Positions 42,893-52,219 of a stretch of 64,000 nucleotides of DNA are shown here, piece after piece. The notes under the pieces were generated by a model. The model made no database searches. It was not told where the DNA came from and saw nothing but the letters and a program-made list of their open reading frames with translations. Made by a program: the position numbers and the translations under genes. Source of the DNA: Oxalobacteraceae bacterium OTU3CINTB1 (lineage in GTDB: Bacteria; Pseudomonadota; Gammaproteobacteria; Burkholderiales; Burkholderiaceae_D); contig CP099652.1 in the NCBI GenBank assembly GCA_024123955.1, forward strand, positions 2,914,001-2,978,000, written 5' to 3'. Numbering within the stretch: position 1 is the stretch's first letter; each line of letters opens with the position of its first letter.

Positions 42893-44527
42893 TTAGCGGT
42901 AGCGAGTTTCCATCAAGTCGATCTCGCGTACGAGCTTGCGCGAGATCGCATCGGAAATGCGGTCGGTGCGGGCCAGGTCGAAGACCGCGCGCCGTTCGGC
43001 CGCCAGCGCCGCCAGCCGCAGCTCGTTCTCGGCATGGTCGGTCTTGCGCCACTCCGAGTCGTCATCCCGGTCGACCTCATTGAGCCGATGCTCGTAGAAC
43101 GCGATCACGCGTGCCGCCGCCTGCGGGTAGACCTCCGGGTCGATGCAGGTTTCCGCCTCCATCAGCGAGACCTGCGTCTTCTCGATCGCCCTGATGGCCG
43201 CATTGGCCGCTTCGCGGCGCGCCAGGTCTTCCTCCTGCTGCTCCTCCGGCTCGGCCGGGAAGGTCATGCCGGCCAACAGGCGGGGCAGGGCGATGCTGGC
43301 GGTCAGCAGCGAAATCAGGATCACCGAGCAGGCCAGGAAAATGACCAGCGCGCGCGCCGGGAAGGGGGCGCCGCTGGGCAACGCCAGCGGCAAGGTCAGC
43401 ACGCCGGCCAGGGTGATCGTGCCGCGCGCGCCGGCCAGCGTGGTCGCCAGCAGCAGGCGCGGATTGATCTTCTGGCGCTCCTCGTGGCGGATTTTCTGCT
43501 TGAAGATGGTCAGCCGCAGCGAGGCCCACACCCACGCCATGCGCAGCACCAGCAGGCCGGCGGTGATGGCGAAGGCGTAGACCAGCAGCCACCACGGGTT
43601 CAGATGGCCGCTTTCCATGATCGACAGGCTGGCGCCGCGGAAGATGTCCGGCAGCTGCTCGCCGAGCAGCACGAACATCACGCCGTTGAGCGCGAACTGC
43701 ACCGTGTCCCACACGGCGGAGCGCTGGATGCGGGTATTGGCCAGCGCATGGCCGCTCAACTCCACGTAGCTCATTGTCACGCCGGCGGCGACGGCGGCCA
43801 GGATGCCCGAGCCATGCAGGCGCTCGGCCACCAGATAGGCGCCGAACGGCAGCAGCAGGTTGACCAGGATCGGCGAGCCGACCGGTTCGCCGAAACGGCG
43901 CGACAGCCAGCGCTGCGCCCATGTCACGGCCAGGGTCACGCCGACGCCGGCGCCGATGCCGGCCACCACCAGCCAGACAAAGGTGATGGCGGCCGTACCG
44001 ACCGAGAAGCTGCCGGTCATCGCGGCGGCGACGGCAAAGCGGAAGCACACCAGGCCACTGGCGTCGTTGAGCAGCGATTCGCCCTCCAGGATGTGCATCA
44101 GGCGCTTGGGGATGGGCGTGTTGGAGGCGATCGAGCTGACGGCGATGGGATCGGTCGGCGAGATGATGGCCGCCAGCGCGAAGGCGACCGGCAGCGGCAT
44201 CGCCGGGATCAGCCAGTGGATCAGGAAGCCGGCGCCGACGACGGTGAAGATCACCAGGCCCAGGGCCAGTTCCAGGATGGTGCCCTTGTCGCGCAGCAGG
44301 CCGCTTTTGGGAATGCGCCAGCCGTCGAGGAACAGCAGCGGCGGCAGGAAGGCGAGGAAGAACAGCTCCGGTTCCAGATCCACGCCGTGCGAGGACTTGG
44401 CGGCGATCAGCGCGCCGAGCGCGATCTGCACCAATGGCAGCGGTATCGCCGGCGGCAGCAGCCGCTTGATATAGGCGCTGGCCACCACCGCCAACAACAT
44501 CGCCAACACCACTTCGATTGAATCCAT
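42893..44527 (-). CDS. CPA1-family Na+/H+ antiporter (NhaP/YjcE-like)
   Basis: Cation:proton antiporter of 544 residues, with 12 or so membrane helices and a hydrophilic C-terminal domain of about 140 residues. Family motifs are FLPPLLFLDGWRIP, IISPTDPIAVSSI (the ion-binding ND/PTD region) and GARGTITLAGVLTLPLA. The C-terminal tail has charged coiled segments seen in YjcE-type antiporters. ATG 44527 is six bases from AAAAGG; ATG 44533 abuts it and is less likely. First gene of an operon with a LytS/LytTR pair. Confidence 0.9.
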   Translation of the reverse strand: MDSIEVVLAMLLAVVASAYIKRLLPPAIPLPLVQIALGALIAAKSSHGVDLEPELFFLAFLPPLLFLDGWRIPKSGLLRDKGTILELALGLVIFTVVGAGFLIHWLIPAMPLPVAFALAAIISPTDPIAVSSIASNTPIPKRLMHILEGESLLNDASGLVCFRFAVAAAMTGSFSVGTAAITFVWLVVAGIGAGVGVTLAVTWAQRWLSRRFGEPVGSPILVNLLLPFGAYLVAERLHGSGILAAVAAGVTMSYVELSGHALANTRIQRSAVWDTVQFALNGVMFVLLGEQLPDIFRGASLSIMESGHLNPWWLLVYAFAITAGLLVLRMAWVWASLRLTIFKQKIRHEERQKINPRLLLATTLAGARGTITLAGVLTLPLALPSGAPFPARALVIFLACSVILISLLTASIALPRLLAGMTFPAEPEEQQEEDLARREAANAAIRAIEKTQVSLMEAETCIDPEVYPQAAARVIAFYEHRLNEVDRDDDSEWRKTDHAENELRLAALAAERRAVFDLARTDRISDAISRKLVREIDLMETRYR

Positions 44528-44644
44528 TCCCATCCTTTTCCATTGCAAATCGCTATCAAGCTTACACTATCGCCGGTCCGGTAAAAAGTTGGCGGCGAGC
44601 ACTGGTCAAGCGGGGATCTTTCTGTCATAATCTGGCCTCTCCAC

Positions 44645-44720
44645 GCGGGAGTAGCTCAGTTGGTAGAGCGCAACCTTGCCAAGGTTGAGGTCGAGAGTTC
44701 GAGACTCTTCTCCCGCTCCA
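44645..44720 (+). tRNA. glyV: tRNA-Gly (anticodon GCC)
   Basis: Full cloverleaf: acceptor stem GCGGGAG with CTCCCGC, D-arm GCTC...GAGC, anticodon stem CAACC/GGTTG around loop TTGCCAA (GCC at 44678-44680), T-arm GAGAG TTCGAGA CTCTT, and encoded CCA (44718-44720). It stands alone, with a terminator 40 bases on. The allele symbol is only nominal. Confidence 0.97.
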
Positions 44721-44761
44721 GAATTCTTCAAGCTGCAACACACTCCCATGTTCGGCTACCA

Positions 44762-44790
44762 AAAAGAAACCCTTGAGGTTTCTTTTTTTT
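44762..44790 (+). terminator. Intrinsic terminator of the tRNA-Gly gene
   Basis: AGAAACC (44765-44771) and GGTTTCT (44777-44783) form a stem with a 5-base loop, followed by a run of T to 44790. An A-tract before the stem lets it work on the other strand too. Confidence 0.85.
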
Positions 44791-44965
44791 ATGCCAATGT
44801 TTTACCTCCCGGCGACCACCAACCGTTGTAAATCGTGCTTTAAATCAATATCTTGTGGTCCAAAATGTGACGCGGGCGTGTTGCTCCCGCTATACTTGGA
44901 CAGCAATGGAAGCCAAGCCCGCCGTGGGCCATTTCCTATCAGCGGACCCTAGTGGAGACCAATTT

Positions 44966-45937
44966 ATGAAATCAGTTCAGCAGGAAGTGGATGAGCGCAG
45001 TAATTTAACAAATTCCAACAAGTTCGAACTGCTGCTGTTCCGTTTGGGCGGCGACGCCAACGGCCAACACTCCGAGTTGTTTGGTATTAATGTCTTCAAA
45101 ATCCGCGAGATCGTCGCGATGCCGGAAGTAACCGCAGTGGCCGGATCCCCGCCACATATGCTGGGCGTCGTCAATCTGCGCGGTCAAATCATTACGGTGC
45201 TCGATTTGCCGGGCATCGTGGGTGTGACCCCAAAAACCGGTCTGAATATTATGTTGGTCACCGAATTCGCGCGCACCACGCAGGCGTTCGCGGTCGAATC
45301 GGTCGATGAAATCGTGCGTCTGGACTGGAGCCAGGTGCTGACCGCCGAAGGCACGGCCGGCGGCAAAGTCACCAGTATCGCGCGCGTCGACGGCGACGTG
45401 CAGAACACCCGCCTGGCGCAGGTGCTCGACGTCGAAACCATCTTGCGCGAGCTGGTGCCGCCGGAAGGCAAGGACGTCGACCCGGAAACCATCGGCCCGA
45501 AAGTGCTGTTGAAACCGGGCGCCGTGATCCTGGCGGCCGACGACTCGGTGGTCGCGCGCAACCTGATCGAAAAAGGGCTGGATGCGATGGGCGTCCACTT
45601 CATCATGACCAAGTCGGGCAAGGAGGCGTGGGAGCGCCTGCAGCACATCGCCGACGGCGCCAAGGCCGAAGGCGTGGCCATCACCGACCGCGTGGCGATG
45701 GTGCTGACCGATCTGGAGATGCCGGAAATGGACGGCTTCACGCTCACGCGCCTGATCAAGCAGGACGCGCGCTTCTCCAAGATTCCGGTGGTGATCCACT
45801 CCTCGTTGTCGGGCAAGACCAACGAAGATCACGTCAAGGGCGTGGGCGCCGATGCCTACGTGGCCAAGTTCTCGGCCGAGGATCTGGCGGGTACCATCCG
45901 CACGGTGATCGCCAAGGCCGCCGGCGCCGCAGCCTAA
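44966..45937 (+). CDS. cheV: CheV-type chemotaxis protein (CheW-REC)
   Basis: 323-residue coupling protein that links chemoreceptors to CheA and adapts by phosphorylation. The CheW-like domain (about 20-165) contains FGINVFKIREI and GVVNLRGQIITVLDL; the receiver domain (about 190-315) has phosphoacceptor Asp249 (MVLTDLEMPEMDGF) and Lys in the AKFSAEDL region. ATG 44966 follows TGGAGACC; upstream in-frame codons are not conserved. Monocistronic, closed by a terminator. No other chemotaxis gene is near. Confidence 0.92.
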   Translation: MKSVQQEVDERSNLTNSNKFELLLFRLGGDANGQHSELFGINVFKIREIVAMPEVTAVAGSPPHMLGVVNLRGQIITVLDLPGIVGVTPKTGLNIMLVTEFARTTQAFAVESVDEIVRLDWSQVLTAEGTAGGKVTSIARVDGDVQNTRLAQVLDVETILRELVPPEGKDVDPETIGPKVLLKPGAVILAADDSVVARNLIEKGLDAMGVHFIMTKSGKEAWERLQHIADGAKAEGVAITDRVAMVLTDLEMPEMDGFTLTRLIKQDARFSKIPVVIHSSLSGKTNEDHVKGVGADAYVAKFSAEDLAGTIRTVIAKAAGAAA

Positions 45938-45966
45938 GCGTCCGCCAACAAATCAGGGTAGTATCG

Positions 45967-46004
45967 AAGGGGCCGTGACGGTGACGTCGCGGCCCTTTGT
46001 TTTT
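45967..46004 (+). terminator. Intrinsic terminator after cheV
   Basis: GGGCCG (45970-45975) pairs with CGGCCC (45990-45995), extended by AAG/CTT, then TTTGTTTTT. Confidence 0.75.
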
Positions 46005-46042
46005 ACGACGCTTTTTATAACCCGTTCTCGAAAGGACATACC

Positions 46043-46624
46043 GTGGCAGCTAAGAAAATTCTGTTTCTGACTGGCGATTTTGCGGAAGACTACGAGACCA
46101 TGGTGCCGTTCCAGGCGCTGCAGATGGTTGGGCACACGGTGCACGCGGTTTGCCCCGGCAAGCAGTCCGGCGACACCATCAAGACCGCGATTCACGATTT
46201 CGAAGGCGACCAGACCTACACCGAAAAGCCGGGCCACCTGTTCGCGCTCAACGCCAGCTTCGACGACGTCGACGTCGCCAACTACGACGCGCTGATGATC
46301 GCCGGCGGCCGCGCGCCGGAATACCTGCGCCTCAATCCGCGCGTGATCGCCATCGTCCAGGAGTTTGCGGCCGCGTCGAAGCCGATAGCGGCGGTGTGCC
46401 ACGGCGCGCAGTTGCTGGCGGCGGCGGAGGTCATACGCGGCAAGAAGATCTCGTGCTATCCGGCCTGCTCGCCGGAAGTCAAACTGGCCGGCGGCGAGTA
46501 CGCCGACATCGCGGTCGACCAGGCGGTCACCGACGGTAATTTCGTCACCGCCCCCGCGTGGCCGGCGCACCCCGCGTGGCTCGGCCAGTTCCTGCGCGTG
46601 CTGGGAACGGAAATCAAACTGTAG
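46043..46624 (+). CDS. DJ-1/PfpI family protein
   Basis: 193-residue class-I-glutamine-amidotransferase-like protein. The nucleophile elbow [10 protein letters not shown] has Cys119, and [15 protein letters not shown] at the N-terminus includes the conserved acidic residue region. The start is GTG 46043 with GAAAGGAC upstream. Members act as proteases, deglycases or chaperones; this longer form with the DJ-1/YDR533-like insertions has no sure function. Its 3' end overlaps the convergent S-formylglutathione hydrolase gene by 11 bases. Confidence 0.87.
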   Translation: MAAKKILFLTGDFAEDYETMVPFQALQMVGHTVHAVCPGKQSGDTIKTAIHDFEGDQTYTEKPGHLFALNASFDDVDVANYDALMIAGGRAPEYLRLNPRVIAIVQEFAAASKPIAAVCHGAQLLAAAEVIRGKKISCYPACSPEVKLAGGEYADIAVDQAVTDGNFVTAPAWPAHPAWLGQFLRVLGTEIKL

Positions 46625-47465
46625 CGAGGTTGCGGGCGTGGAAGCGGATGTGGTCTTCCATGAACGTCGAGATGAAGTAGTAGCCATGGTCGTACCGCGC
46701 GTGCCGCCGCAGTTCCAGCGGCTGCGCCGCGCTGCGGCAGGCTTCCTCGAACGCCTCCGGATACAGCTGCTCGGCCAGGAATTTATCGCCCAGTCCCTGG
46801 TCGATCAGGATGCCGGCCGGGAAGGGCGTCTTCAGGCCGGCCATCAATAAACTGGCGTCGTACTGCGCCCATGCGGCGGTATGGTCGCCGAGGTAGCCGC
46901 TGAAAGCCTTGTGGCCCCAAGGGCACTTCGATGGCGCCGCGATCGGCGCGAACGCGGACACCGAGCGGAAGACGTCCGGCCGTTTGAGCGCCATCGTCAG
47001 CGCGCCATGTCCACCCATCGAATGGCCGAAGATGCCGAGGCGCGTGCCGTCGACCGGCAGCTCTTTGACCACCAGTTCGCGCAGCTCGTGGATGTAGCTG
47101 TACATCCGGTAGTGCCGCGCCCACGGCTCTTGCGTCGCGTCCAGGTAGAAGCCGGCGCCGACGCCAAAATCCCAGCTGTCCGCCTCACCGGCGACGCCGG
47201 CGCCGCGCGGGCTGGTATCCGGCGCGATGAGGATCAGCCCCGCCTGCGCCGCCGCGCGCTGCGCGCCGGCCTTGGTCATGAAGGTCTCTTCGTTGCAGGT
47301 CAGTCCCGCGAGGTAGAACAGCGCCGGCATGCGGGTTTGATCGCCTTCCTGGCGTTCTGGAATGAAGACCGAAAAGCGCATCGGCAAGCCGATTTCGCGC
47401 GAGTCGTGGCGGTAGAAACGCTGGGTGCCGCCGAAGCAGGCGTGTTCACTGATTAGTTCAAGCAT
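46614..47465 (-). CDS. fghA: S-formylglutathione hydrolase
   Basis: Esterase D-type alpha/beta hydrolase, 283 residues, which splits S-formylglutathione to formate and glutathione in formaldehyde detoxification. The catalytic Ser149 is in [10 protein letters not shown], with Asp227 (DQGLGDKFL) and His260 (YDHGYYFI) completing the triad; [13 protein letters not shown] is family-typical. The start codon is 5 bases... preceded by a weak AGGAAAAACAC site. The usual partner, glutathione-dependent formaldehyde dehydrogenase, is not adjacent. Confidence 0.93.
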   Translation of the reverse strand: MLELISEHACFGGTQRFYRHDSREIGLPMRFSVFIPERQEGDQTRMPALFYLAGLTCNEETFMTKAGAQRAAAQAGLILIAPDTSPRGAGVAGEADSWDFGVGAGFYLDATQEPWARHYRMYSYIHELRELVVKELPVDGTRLGIFGHSMGGHGALTMALKRPDVFRSVSAFAPIAAPSKCPWGHKAFSGYLGDHTAAWAQYDASLLMAGLKTPFPAGILIDQGLGDKFLAEQLYPEAFEEACRSAAQPLELRRHARYDHGYYFISTFMEDHIRFHARNLATV

Positions 47466-47551
47466 GTGTTTTTCCTATGTTCCCTAGCGAACAGTCGTGG
47501 TCCGGTTTATCGGCCATAATAATCGAAGTATGGTTTACAGAGGAGAAGTAC

Positions 47552-48739
47552 ATGCCGGATATTCAGGTCATCATGGCCGATTTGGGCTGGCCGTTCGCGA
47601 TCGCGCTGGCTTGGCTGTCGGGAGAGTTCCTGCATCGCTGGACCAAGCTGCCACGCATCAGCGTCTACGGCATCGTCGGATTTTTACTCGCGCAGGCCTT
47701 CCCCGCAGCGCTCAGCAGCGGTGCGTCGAGCACCGTCACCACCCTGGCCAATCTGGCTTTCGGACTCATACTGTTTGAATTCGGTTACCGCATCAATCTG
47801 CGCTGGCTCAGGATTAATCCCTGGATCGCAGTCAGCGGCCTGGCGGAATCGGCGGCCACTTTCGGCGTCGTCTATTTCATCGCTTATCTCACCGGCATGC
47901 CGTCGCTGACGTCGCTCTTGCTCGCGTCGCTGGCCATGTCCACATCGCCGGCCGGCGTGCTGCGCGTGATCAATGAGCAGAACAGCTCTGGCCAAGTCAC
48001 CGAGCGCGTGCTCCACCTGGTTGCGATCAACTGCGTACTGGCGGTATTCGTCTTCAAAGTGGTGGTGGGCTTCTGGGTGTTCCAGACCTCCGGCAGCCTG
48101 CCGCAGGCGATCTCGCACAGCCTCATCGAGCTGGTGGTATCGGCGGTCATGGGCGCGGTGATGGGCTTTATGGTCCCGGCCTTGCTGCGCCGTCTCGGCG
48201 CGCTGGCGCAGGACGGCACCGTCGCCTTCGCGCTTGGTGTGGTGCTGCTGGTCGCCGCCGCCGGCGCCTTCGATGTCTCGCCGGTTCTCGCCACGTTGAC
48301 CTTCGGCCTGGCCGCGCGCCATAGCCGCGTCGCCTTCAGCCGCACCGAGCGCAATTTCGGCGGCATCGGCGAATTGCTGACGGTTCTGCTGTTCGTGTTT
48401 GCCGTCTCCACCCTGGAGTGGGAGCGCGTGGTCGACGGCGCGGGCCTCGGTATCGTGCTGCTGCTGGCGCGCTTCCTGGTCAAGACGGCCAGCGTGGCGG
48501 CATTCGCCAAGGTTGGCGGCATCTCGTGGCGCAAGGGCGTGCTGACCGGCGTCGCGCTGGCGCCGATGTCGGTCTTCGTCACGCTGCTGCTCGAACAAAC
48601 TAAATACATGGGGATCGTGCTGGTCGACGAACTGGCGGCGCTGGCGGCGATGACGCTGCTGCTGGAAGTGGTCGGACCGATCGTCACGCAACGCGCGCTG
48701 ATCTGGGCCAACGAAACCCAGGTCAAGGAGGAAAAGTAA
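47552..48739 (+). CDS. Cation:proton antiporter (CPA2/KefB-like membrane domain)
   Basis: 395-residue membrane protein with 11-13 helices and no TrkA-N domain. LPRISVYGIVGFLLAQ near the N-terminus and LFEFGYRINLRWLR are typical of Na+/H+ exchanger-domain proteins. ATG 47552 is chosen for the strong AGAGGAGAAG site; a longer frame from 47477 has no ribosome site. Its stop is immediately followed by the ybdK start, so the two are one operon. Confidence 0.83.
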   Translation: MPDIQVIMADLGWPFAIALAWLSGEFLHRWTKLPRISVYGIVGFLLAQAFPAALSSGASSTVTTLANLAFGLILFEFGYRINLRWLRINPWIAVSGLAESAATFGVVYFIAYLTGMPSLTSLLLASLAMSTSPAGVLRVINEQNSSGQVTERVLHLVAINCVLAVFVFKVVVGFWVFQTSGSLPQAISHSLIELVVSAVMGAVMGFMVPALLRRLGALAQDGTVAFALGVVLLVAAAGAFDVSPVLATLTFGLAARHSRVAFSRTERNFGGIGELLTVLLFVFAVSTLEWERVVDGAGLGIVLLLARFLVKTASVAAFAKVGGISWRKGVLTGVALAPMSVFVTLLLEQTKYMGIVLVDELAALAAMTLLLEVVGPIVTQRALIWANETQVKEEK

Positions 48740-49858
48740 ATGCCATTAGAACCATTCAACACATCCGAACCGCTGACGATGGGCGTGGAGCTCGAGCTCC
48801 AGCTGATCAGCCTTTCGGACTACGACTTGACGGCGTCCAGCCCGGACTTGCTGCACCTGTTGGGACGCAAGCCGTTCCCCGGCAACGTCACGCCGGAGAT
48901 CACCGAGAGCATGATCGAGATTAACAGCGACGTGCACACCAATCACACCGAACTGGTGGCGCAGTTGCAGCTGATCCGCGACACCCTGGTCACCGCTGGC
49001 GAACAGCTAAACATCGGCATCTGCGGCGGCGGCACGCACCCGTTCCAGAAATGGTCGGACCGGAAGATCTTCTCCAAACCGCGCTTCAAGGAAGTATCGG
49101 AGCTGTACGGCTACCTGGCCAAGCAGTTTACGATTTTCGGCCAACACGTGCACATCGGCTGCGCCAATGGCGACGACGCGCTGTTCCTGCTGCATTCGCT
49201 CAGCCGCTACGTGCCGCACTTCATCGCGTTGTCGTCATCTTCGCCGTACGTGCAGGGGAACGACACCTTGTTCAATTCCGCGCGTCTGAATTCGGTGTTC
49301 GCGTTTCCGATGAGCGGACGCGCGCCGTTCGTGCAGAACTGGGCGACCTTCGAGAATGAATACTTCGCCAAGATGGAACACACTGGCGTGATCAAGAGCA
49401 TGAAGGACTTTTACTGGGACATTCGTCCCAAGCCGGAATTCGGCACCATCGAGCTGCGGGTGTGCGACACGCCGCTGACGGTGGAGCGGGCGGCGGCGCT
49501 GGCGGTGTATCTGCAATCGCTGTGCAGCTATCTGCTGGAGCGCCGGGAAGAGGCGCCTGCCGAGGATGACTATCTGGTATATAACTACAACCGCTTCCAG
49601 GCTTGCCGTTTCGGGCTGGATGGCACGCTGGTGCATCCGAAGAGTTATGACAGCCTGTCGCTGCGCGAGGATATTTTGACGACGCTGCGCAAGATGGAGC
49701 CGTATGGCGCCAAGCTTGGCGCCACTGCTGGTTTGCAGCATCTGATGCAGGTCACGCACGAGGGCAGCGACGCGCATTATCTGCGGCAGCAGTTCGATCG
49801 GAGTGGTAGCGCCGAGGGCATGGTCGACGCGGCGATTCACCGGTTCCGGGGCCGATAG
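48740..49858 (+). CDS. ybdK: YbdK-type carboxylate-amine ligase (glutamate-cysteine ligase family 2)
   Basis: 372-residue ATP-grasp-like ligase of the GCS2 family. The N-terminus [13 protein letters not shown] holds the metal-binding glutamates, [13 protein letters not shown] the acidic cluster, and GQHVHIGC the substrate region. E. coli YbdK has weak glutamate-cysteine ligase activity in vitro; the true substrate is unknown. AAGGAGGAAAAG precedes ATG 48740. It is cotranscribed with a cation:proton antiporter and faces a class-I amidotransferase gene across a repeat. Confidence 0.92.
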   Translation: MPLEPFNTSEPLTMGVELELQLISLSDYDLTASSPDLLHLLGRKPFPGNVTPEITESMIEINSDVHTNHTELVAQLQLIRDTLVTAGEQLNIGICGGGTHPFQKWSDRKIFSKPRFKEVSELYGYLAKQFTIFGQHVHIGCANGDDALFLLHSLSRYVPHFIALSSSSPYVQGNDTLFNSARLNSVFAFPMSGRAPFVQNWATFENEYFAKMEHTGVIKSMKDFYWDIRPKPEFGTIELRVCDTPLTVERAAALAVYLQSLCSYLLERREEAPAEDDYLVYNYNRFQACRFGLDGTLVHPKSYDSLSLREDILTTLRKMEPYGAKLGATAGLQHLMQVTHEGSDAHYLRQQFDRSGSAEGMVDAAIHRFRGR

Positions 49859-49878
49859 TTTCGGTGTTGGCGGACCAT

Positions 49879-49984
49879 GGCGGATTACGGCGTGCCGCCT
49901 AATCCGCCCTACGTGTCGCCGTTGTCAAGCAGACGATGATGAATTCTGAACCACGTAGGGCGGATTAGCGTAGCGTAATCCGCC
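49879..49984. repeat. Pair of inverted GTAGGGCGGATTA hairpin repeats
   Basis: Left hairpin: GGCGGATTA (49879-49887) with TAATCCGCC (49900-49908). Right hairpin: GGCGGATTA (49959-49967) with TAATCCGCC (49976-49984). The two units are mirrored: TAATCCGCCCTACGTG (49900-49915) is the exact reverse complement of CACGTAGGGCGGATTA (49952-49967). A third related unit is at 22067-22102. Located between convergent genes, as is usual for REP-like elements. Confidence 0.8.
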
Positions 49985-50006
49985 ACGATCCGCCAGCGGC
50001 GCACGT

Positions 50007-51011
50007 CTAAAACCGCGTCTCCCGCGCCACGCGCAGGAAGTTATCCAAAATCCCGGTGCAATCGAGCAGCTCCACACCACCCGCGCTGTGAAATTCCGGG
50101 TGCCACTGCAATCCCATCACAAACGGCGCCTTGCGATACCTGATCGCCTCCACCATATTATCCGGCACCGACAACGCCTCCACCACCATATCGCGGCCCA
50201 AGGTCTTAACGGCCTGATGGTGAATCGAATTGACCAACCCCGTCGGACGTCCCTTGAACAGTTTGCTCAACGACGACCCCGCCGGGAAGCTGATCTCATG
50301 CCGGTTGCGGTCATACTCGTCATTCACGTGCGCCAGCGAATCGGGCACGTCCGACGCGATATCCTGGTACAACGTCCCGCCGAACGCCACGTTGATCAGC
50401 TGACACCCGCGGCAAATCCCCAGCACCGGCTTGCCGGCCTCGACGAATTCGTGCAGCAGTTCCAGCTCGTACATATCGCGCGCGCGGTCGCCGCCCCATT
50501 CCGGCCGGGTCGGTGTTTCCGAGTAGCTCTGCGGCGAAACATCGGCGCCGCCCTGCAGCACCAGGCCGTCCAGGTGGCGCGCGTAGTCGCGCAGGCGGAT
50601 GTTGGAAGGGTGCAGCAACCCGTCGGTATTGACGGTCGGGATCATAAAGACCAGCACGTCGCGCGACATGACCCATTGCGCAATGGATTCCTCCAGATAT
50701 TGCAGGTTCTTGCTGCGCAGGCCGGTGGCACCTGCTTCCGGGTGGAAAATCCGCGCCGAGACGCCGATGTGCAGCGGCCGCTGAATAATGTGCCGCGTGA
50801 CCGAGGCGGCAACCCTGCGGTAGCGCGCCATGATGACCCGGCCCCACAGGCTGAAGACGTTGTCGCCCGGATCCAGATAGCGGGGCGTCCCAACCTCGGG
50901 ACGCGCCGAGCGGCGCTCGTGGTCGCTGGCGCGGCGGTGGGGCGTTTCCTGCACGTGCACGTCTTCTGGCGGTACGTCTATGATGTCCTTATCGTCCGGC
51001 CCGGTGCTCAT
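50007..51011 (-). CDS. Peptidase C26 (gamma-glutamyl hydrolase type, class-I amidotransferase-like)
   Basis: 334-residue protein of the PuuD-like group, which cuts gamma-glutamyl bonds. The nucleophile Cys200 is in LGICRGCQLINVAFGG, and GLQWHPE supplies the catalytic His and Glu. Residues 1-80 form an unusual polar N-terminal extension ahead of the catalytic domain (which starts near PLHIGVSARI). ATG 51011 is preferred to 51023 since AGGGACAGC fits as its ribosome site. The gene faces ybdK, a putative glutamyl ligase, so ligase and hydrolase for gamma-glutamyl compounds are neighbours. Confidence 0.87.
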   Translation of the reverse strand: MSTGPDDKDIIDVPPEDVHVQETPHRRASDHERRSARPEVGTPRYLDPGDNVFSLWGRVIMARYRRVAASVTRHIIQRPLHIGVSARIFHPEAGATGLRSKNLQYLEESIAQWVMSRDVLVFMIPTVNTDGLLHPSNIRLRDYARHLDGLVLQGGADVSPQSYSETPTRPEWGGDRARDMYELELLHEFVEAGKPVLGICRGCQLINVAFGGTLYQDIASDVPDSLAHVNDEYDRNRHEISFPAGSSLSKLFKGRPTGLVNSIHHQAVKTLGRDMVVEALSVPDNMVEAIRYRKAPFVMGLQWHPEFHSAGGVELLDCTGILDNFLRVARETRF

Positions 51012-51077
51012 GCTGTCCCTCATTAACTATTGACATGATGCCAGTGTGCCATACACCGGCGTCGGCGGTCGCCCGCT

Positions 51078-51989
51078 TCACAAATCCTTACAACTGTCGG
51101 ACTTCAGGAAAGCGAGGAAGGCGTCGGCGAAGCCGGCCACCAGCGGGTCGGCCTCGCGCAGGCAGACCAGGCCGACGGACGATATCAACTTGCCGCTTGC
51201 CAGTGGCACGAAACGCACGCCCGCCGGCGCCATCAGTTGCATGCACTCAGGAACGATAGCAATGCCCAGATCGGCCGCGATAAGGCTCAGCTGTGACGAT
51301 TTGCGCGACAGTGCCCGGGCCGGTATCGGAAAGAAACCCTGTTCCAGGCACAGGTTGGCGACCAGGTAGCTCAGGCCGCCCCGGTCCTTGTGCGGGATCG
51401 AGATGAACTTCTCCTTGCTCAGGTCGGCCAGTTCGACGTTGTCGAGCGCGGCCAGCGGCGAGCTCTGCGACACCGCCACCATCAGCCGCTCGGTCGACAC
51501 CTCGCGCACGTGGATGTGCGGATATTTGCGCAGCGTCGGCAGGCGGATCAGGCCGATGTCGGCGCGGCCTTCCTCGATATCGAGCGTCTGGTTTTCCGAC
51601 GGCGCCATCGACACCTCCAATGTCACGCCGGGGAACTGGTCGAGCAGCTGGGCGATGGCGCCGGTCAGGGTGGGCGTCAGGATCACCGAGCTCGAATGCT
51701 GGAGCCGGATCACGCCGCGCGCGCCGAGTCCGACCTGGCGCGCTTGCACCACCGTGTCGTCGATGTCGTCGAGAATGCGCTTGCCGCGTTCGAAGAACAG
51801 CTGGCCGGCGGGCGTGAGCTCGATATGGCGCGAGTCGCGCGTCAGCAGCTGCGTTTGCAGCTCGTCTTCCAGTTCCTTGATCTGGCGGCTCAGCGCCGAT
51901 TGGGCCACGTACAGTTTTTCGGCGGCGCGCGAATAGCTGCCCGCCTCGACGATTTCAACGAAGTATTTGAACTGTTTAAGCGATATCAC
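51078..51989 (-). CDS. LysR-family transcriptional regulator
   Basis: 304-residue LysR regulator of the CysB/CbbR-like nitrogen-assimilation (Nac/Cbl-like) type. The HTH is at about 3-62 (FVEIVEAGSYSRAAEKLYVAQ then SALSRQIKELEDEL), the effector domain from about 93. No ATG is near the start of homology; GTG 51989 is the best start. It lies 66 bases after the C26 gene start on the same strand (upstream of it), and 230 bases from the divergent DUF4105 gene. Targets unknown. Confidence 0.85.
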   Translation of the reverse strand: MISLKQFKYFVEIVEAGSYSRAAEKLYVAQSALSRQIKELEDELQTQLLTRDSRHIELTPAGQLFFERGKRILDDIDDTVVQARQVGLGARGVIRLQHSSSVILTPTLTGAIAQLLDQFPGVTLEVSMAPSENQTLDIEEGRADIGLIRLPTLRKYPHIHVREVSTERLMVAVSQSSPLAALDNVELADLSKEKFISIPHKDRGGLSYLVANLCLEQGFFPIPARALSRKSSQLSLIAADLGIAIVPECMQLMAPAGVRFVPLASGKLISSVGLVCLREADPLVAGFADAFLAFLKSDSCKDL

Positions 51990-52219
51990 CGTGTATGCCG
52001 TTTCGAGATAGATGGCCGCCGTATTTGATATTGGCTCGAATGGGGCGGCGCCGTTAAAGTGAAGCGTCTCTTCTTCATTTATGGAACCGCCATGTTGGAG
52101 CTTATCGGAATCATCGGCATGGTCTTGAGTATTGCAGTAAAACTGATATGCGTCCAGATCGGGTGCGGCAGCGGCAAAGACGAACACGAGGATTGACGCG
52201 GCAGCCCATATAATTGGGC

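Noticed and set aside
44645..44720. tRNA-Gly as an attachment site of an integrated element
   Set aside because: No repeat of its 3' end is seen downstream in the window, no integrase is near, and the following genes are ordinary chromosomal ones.
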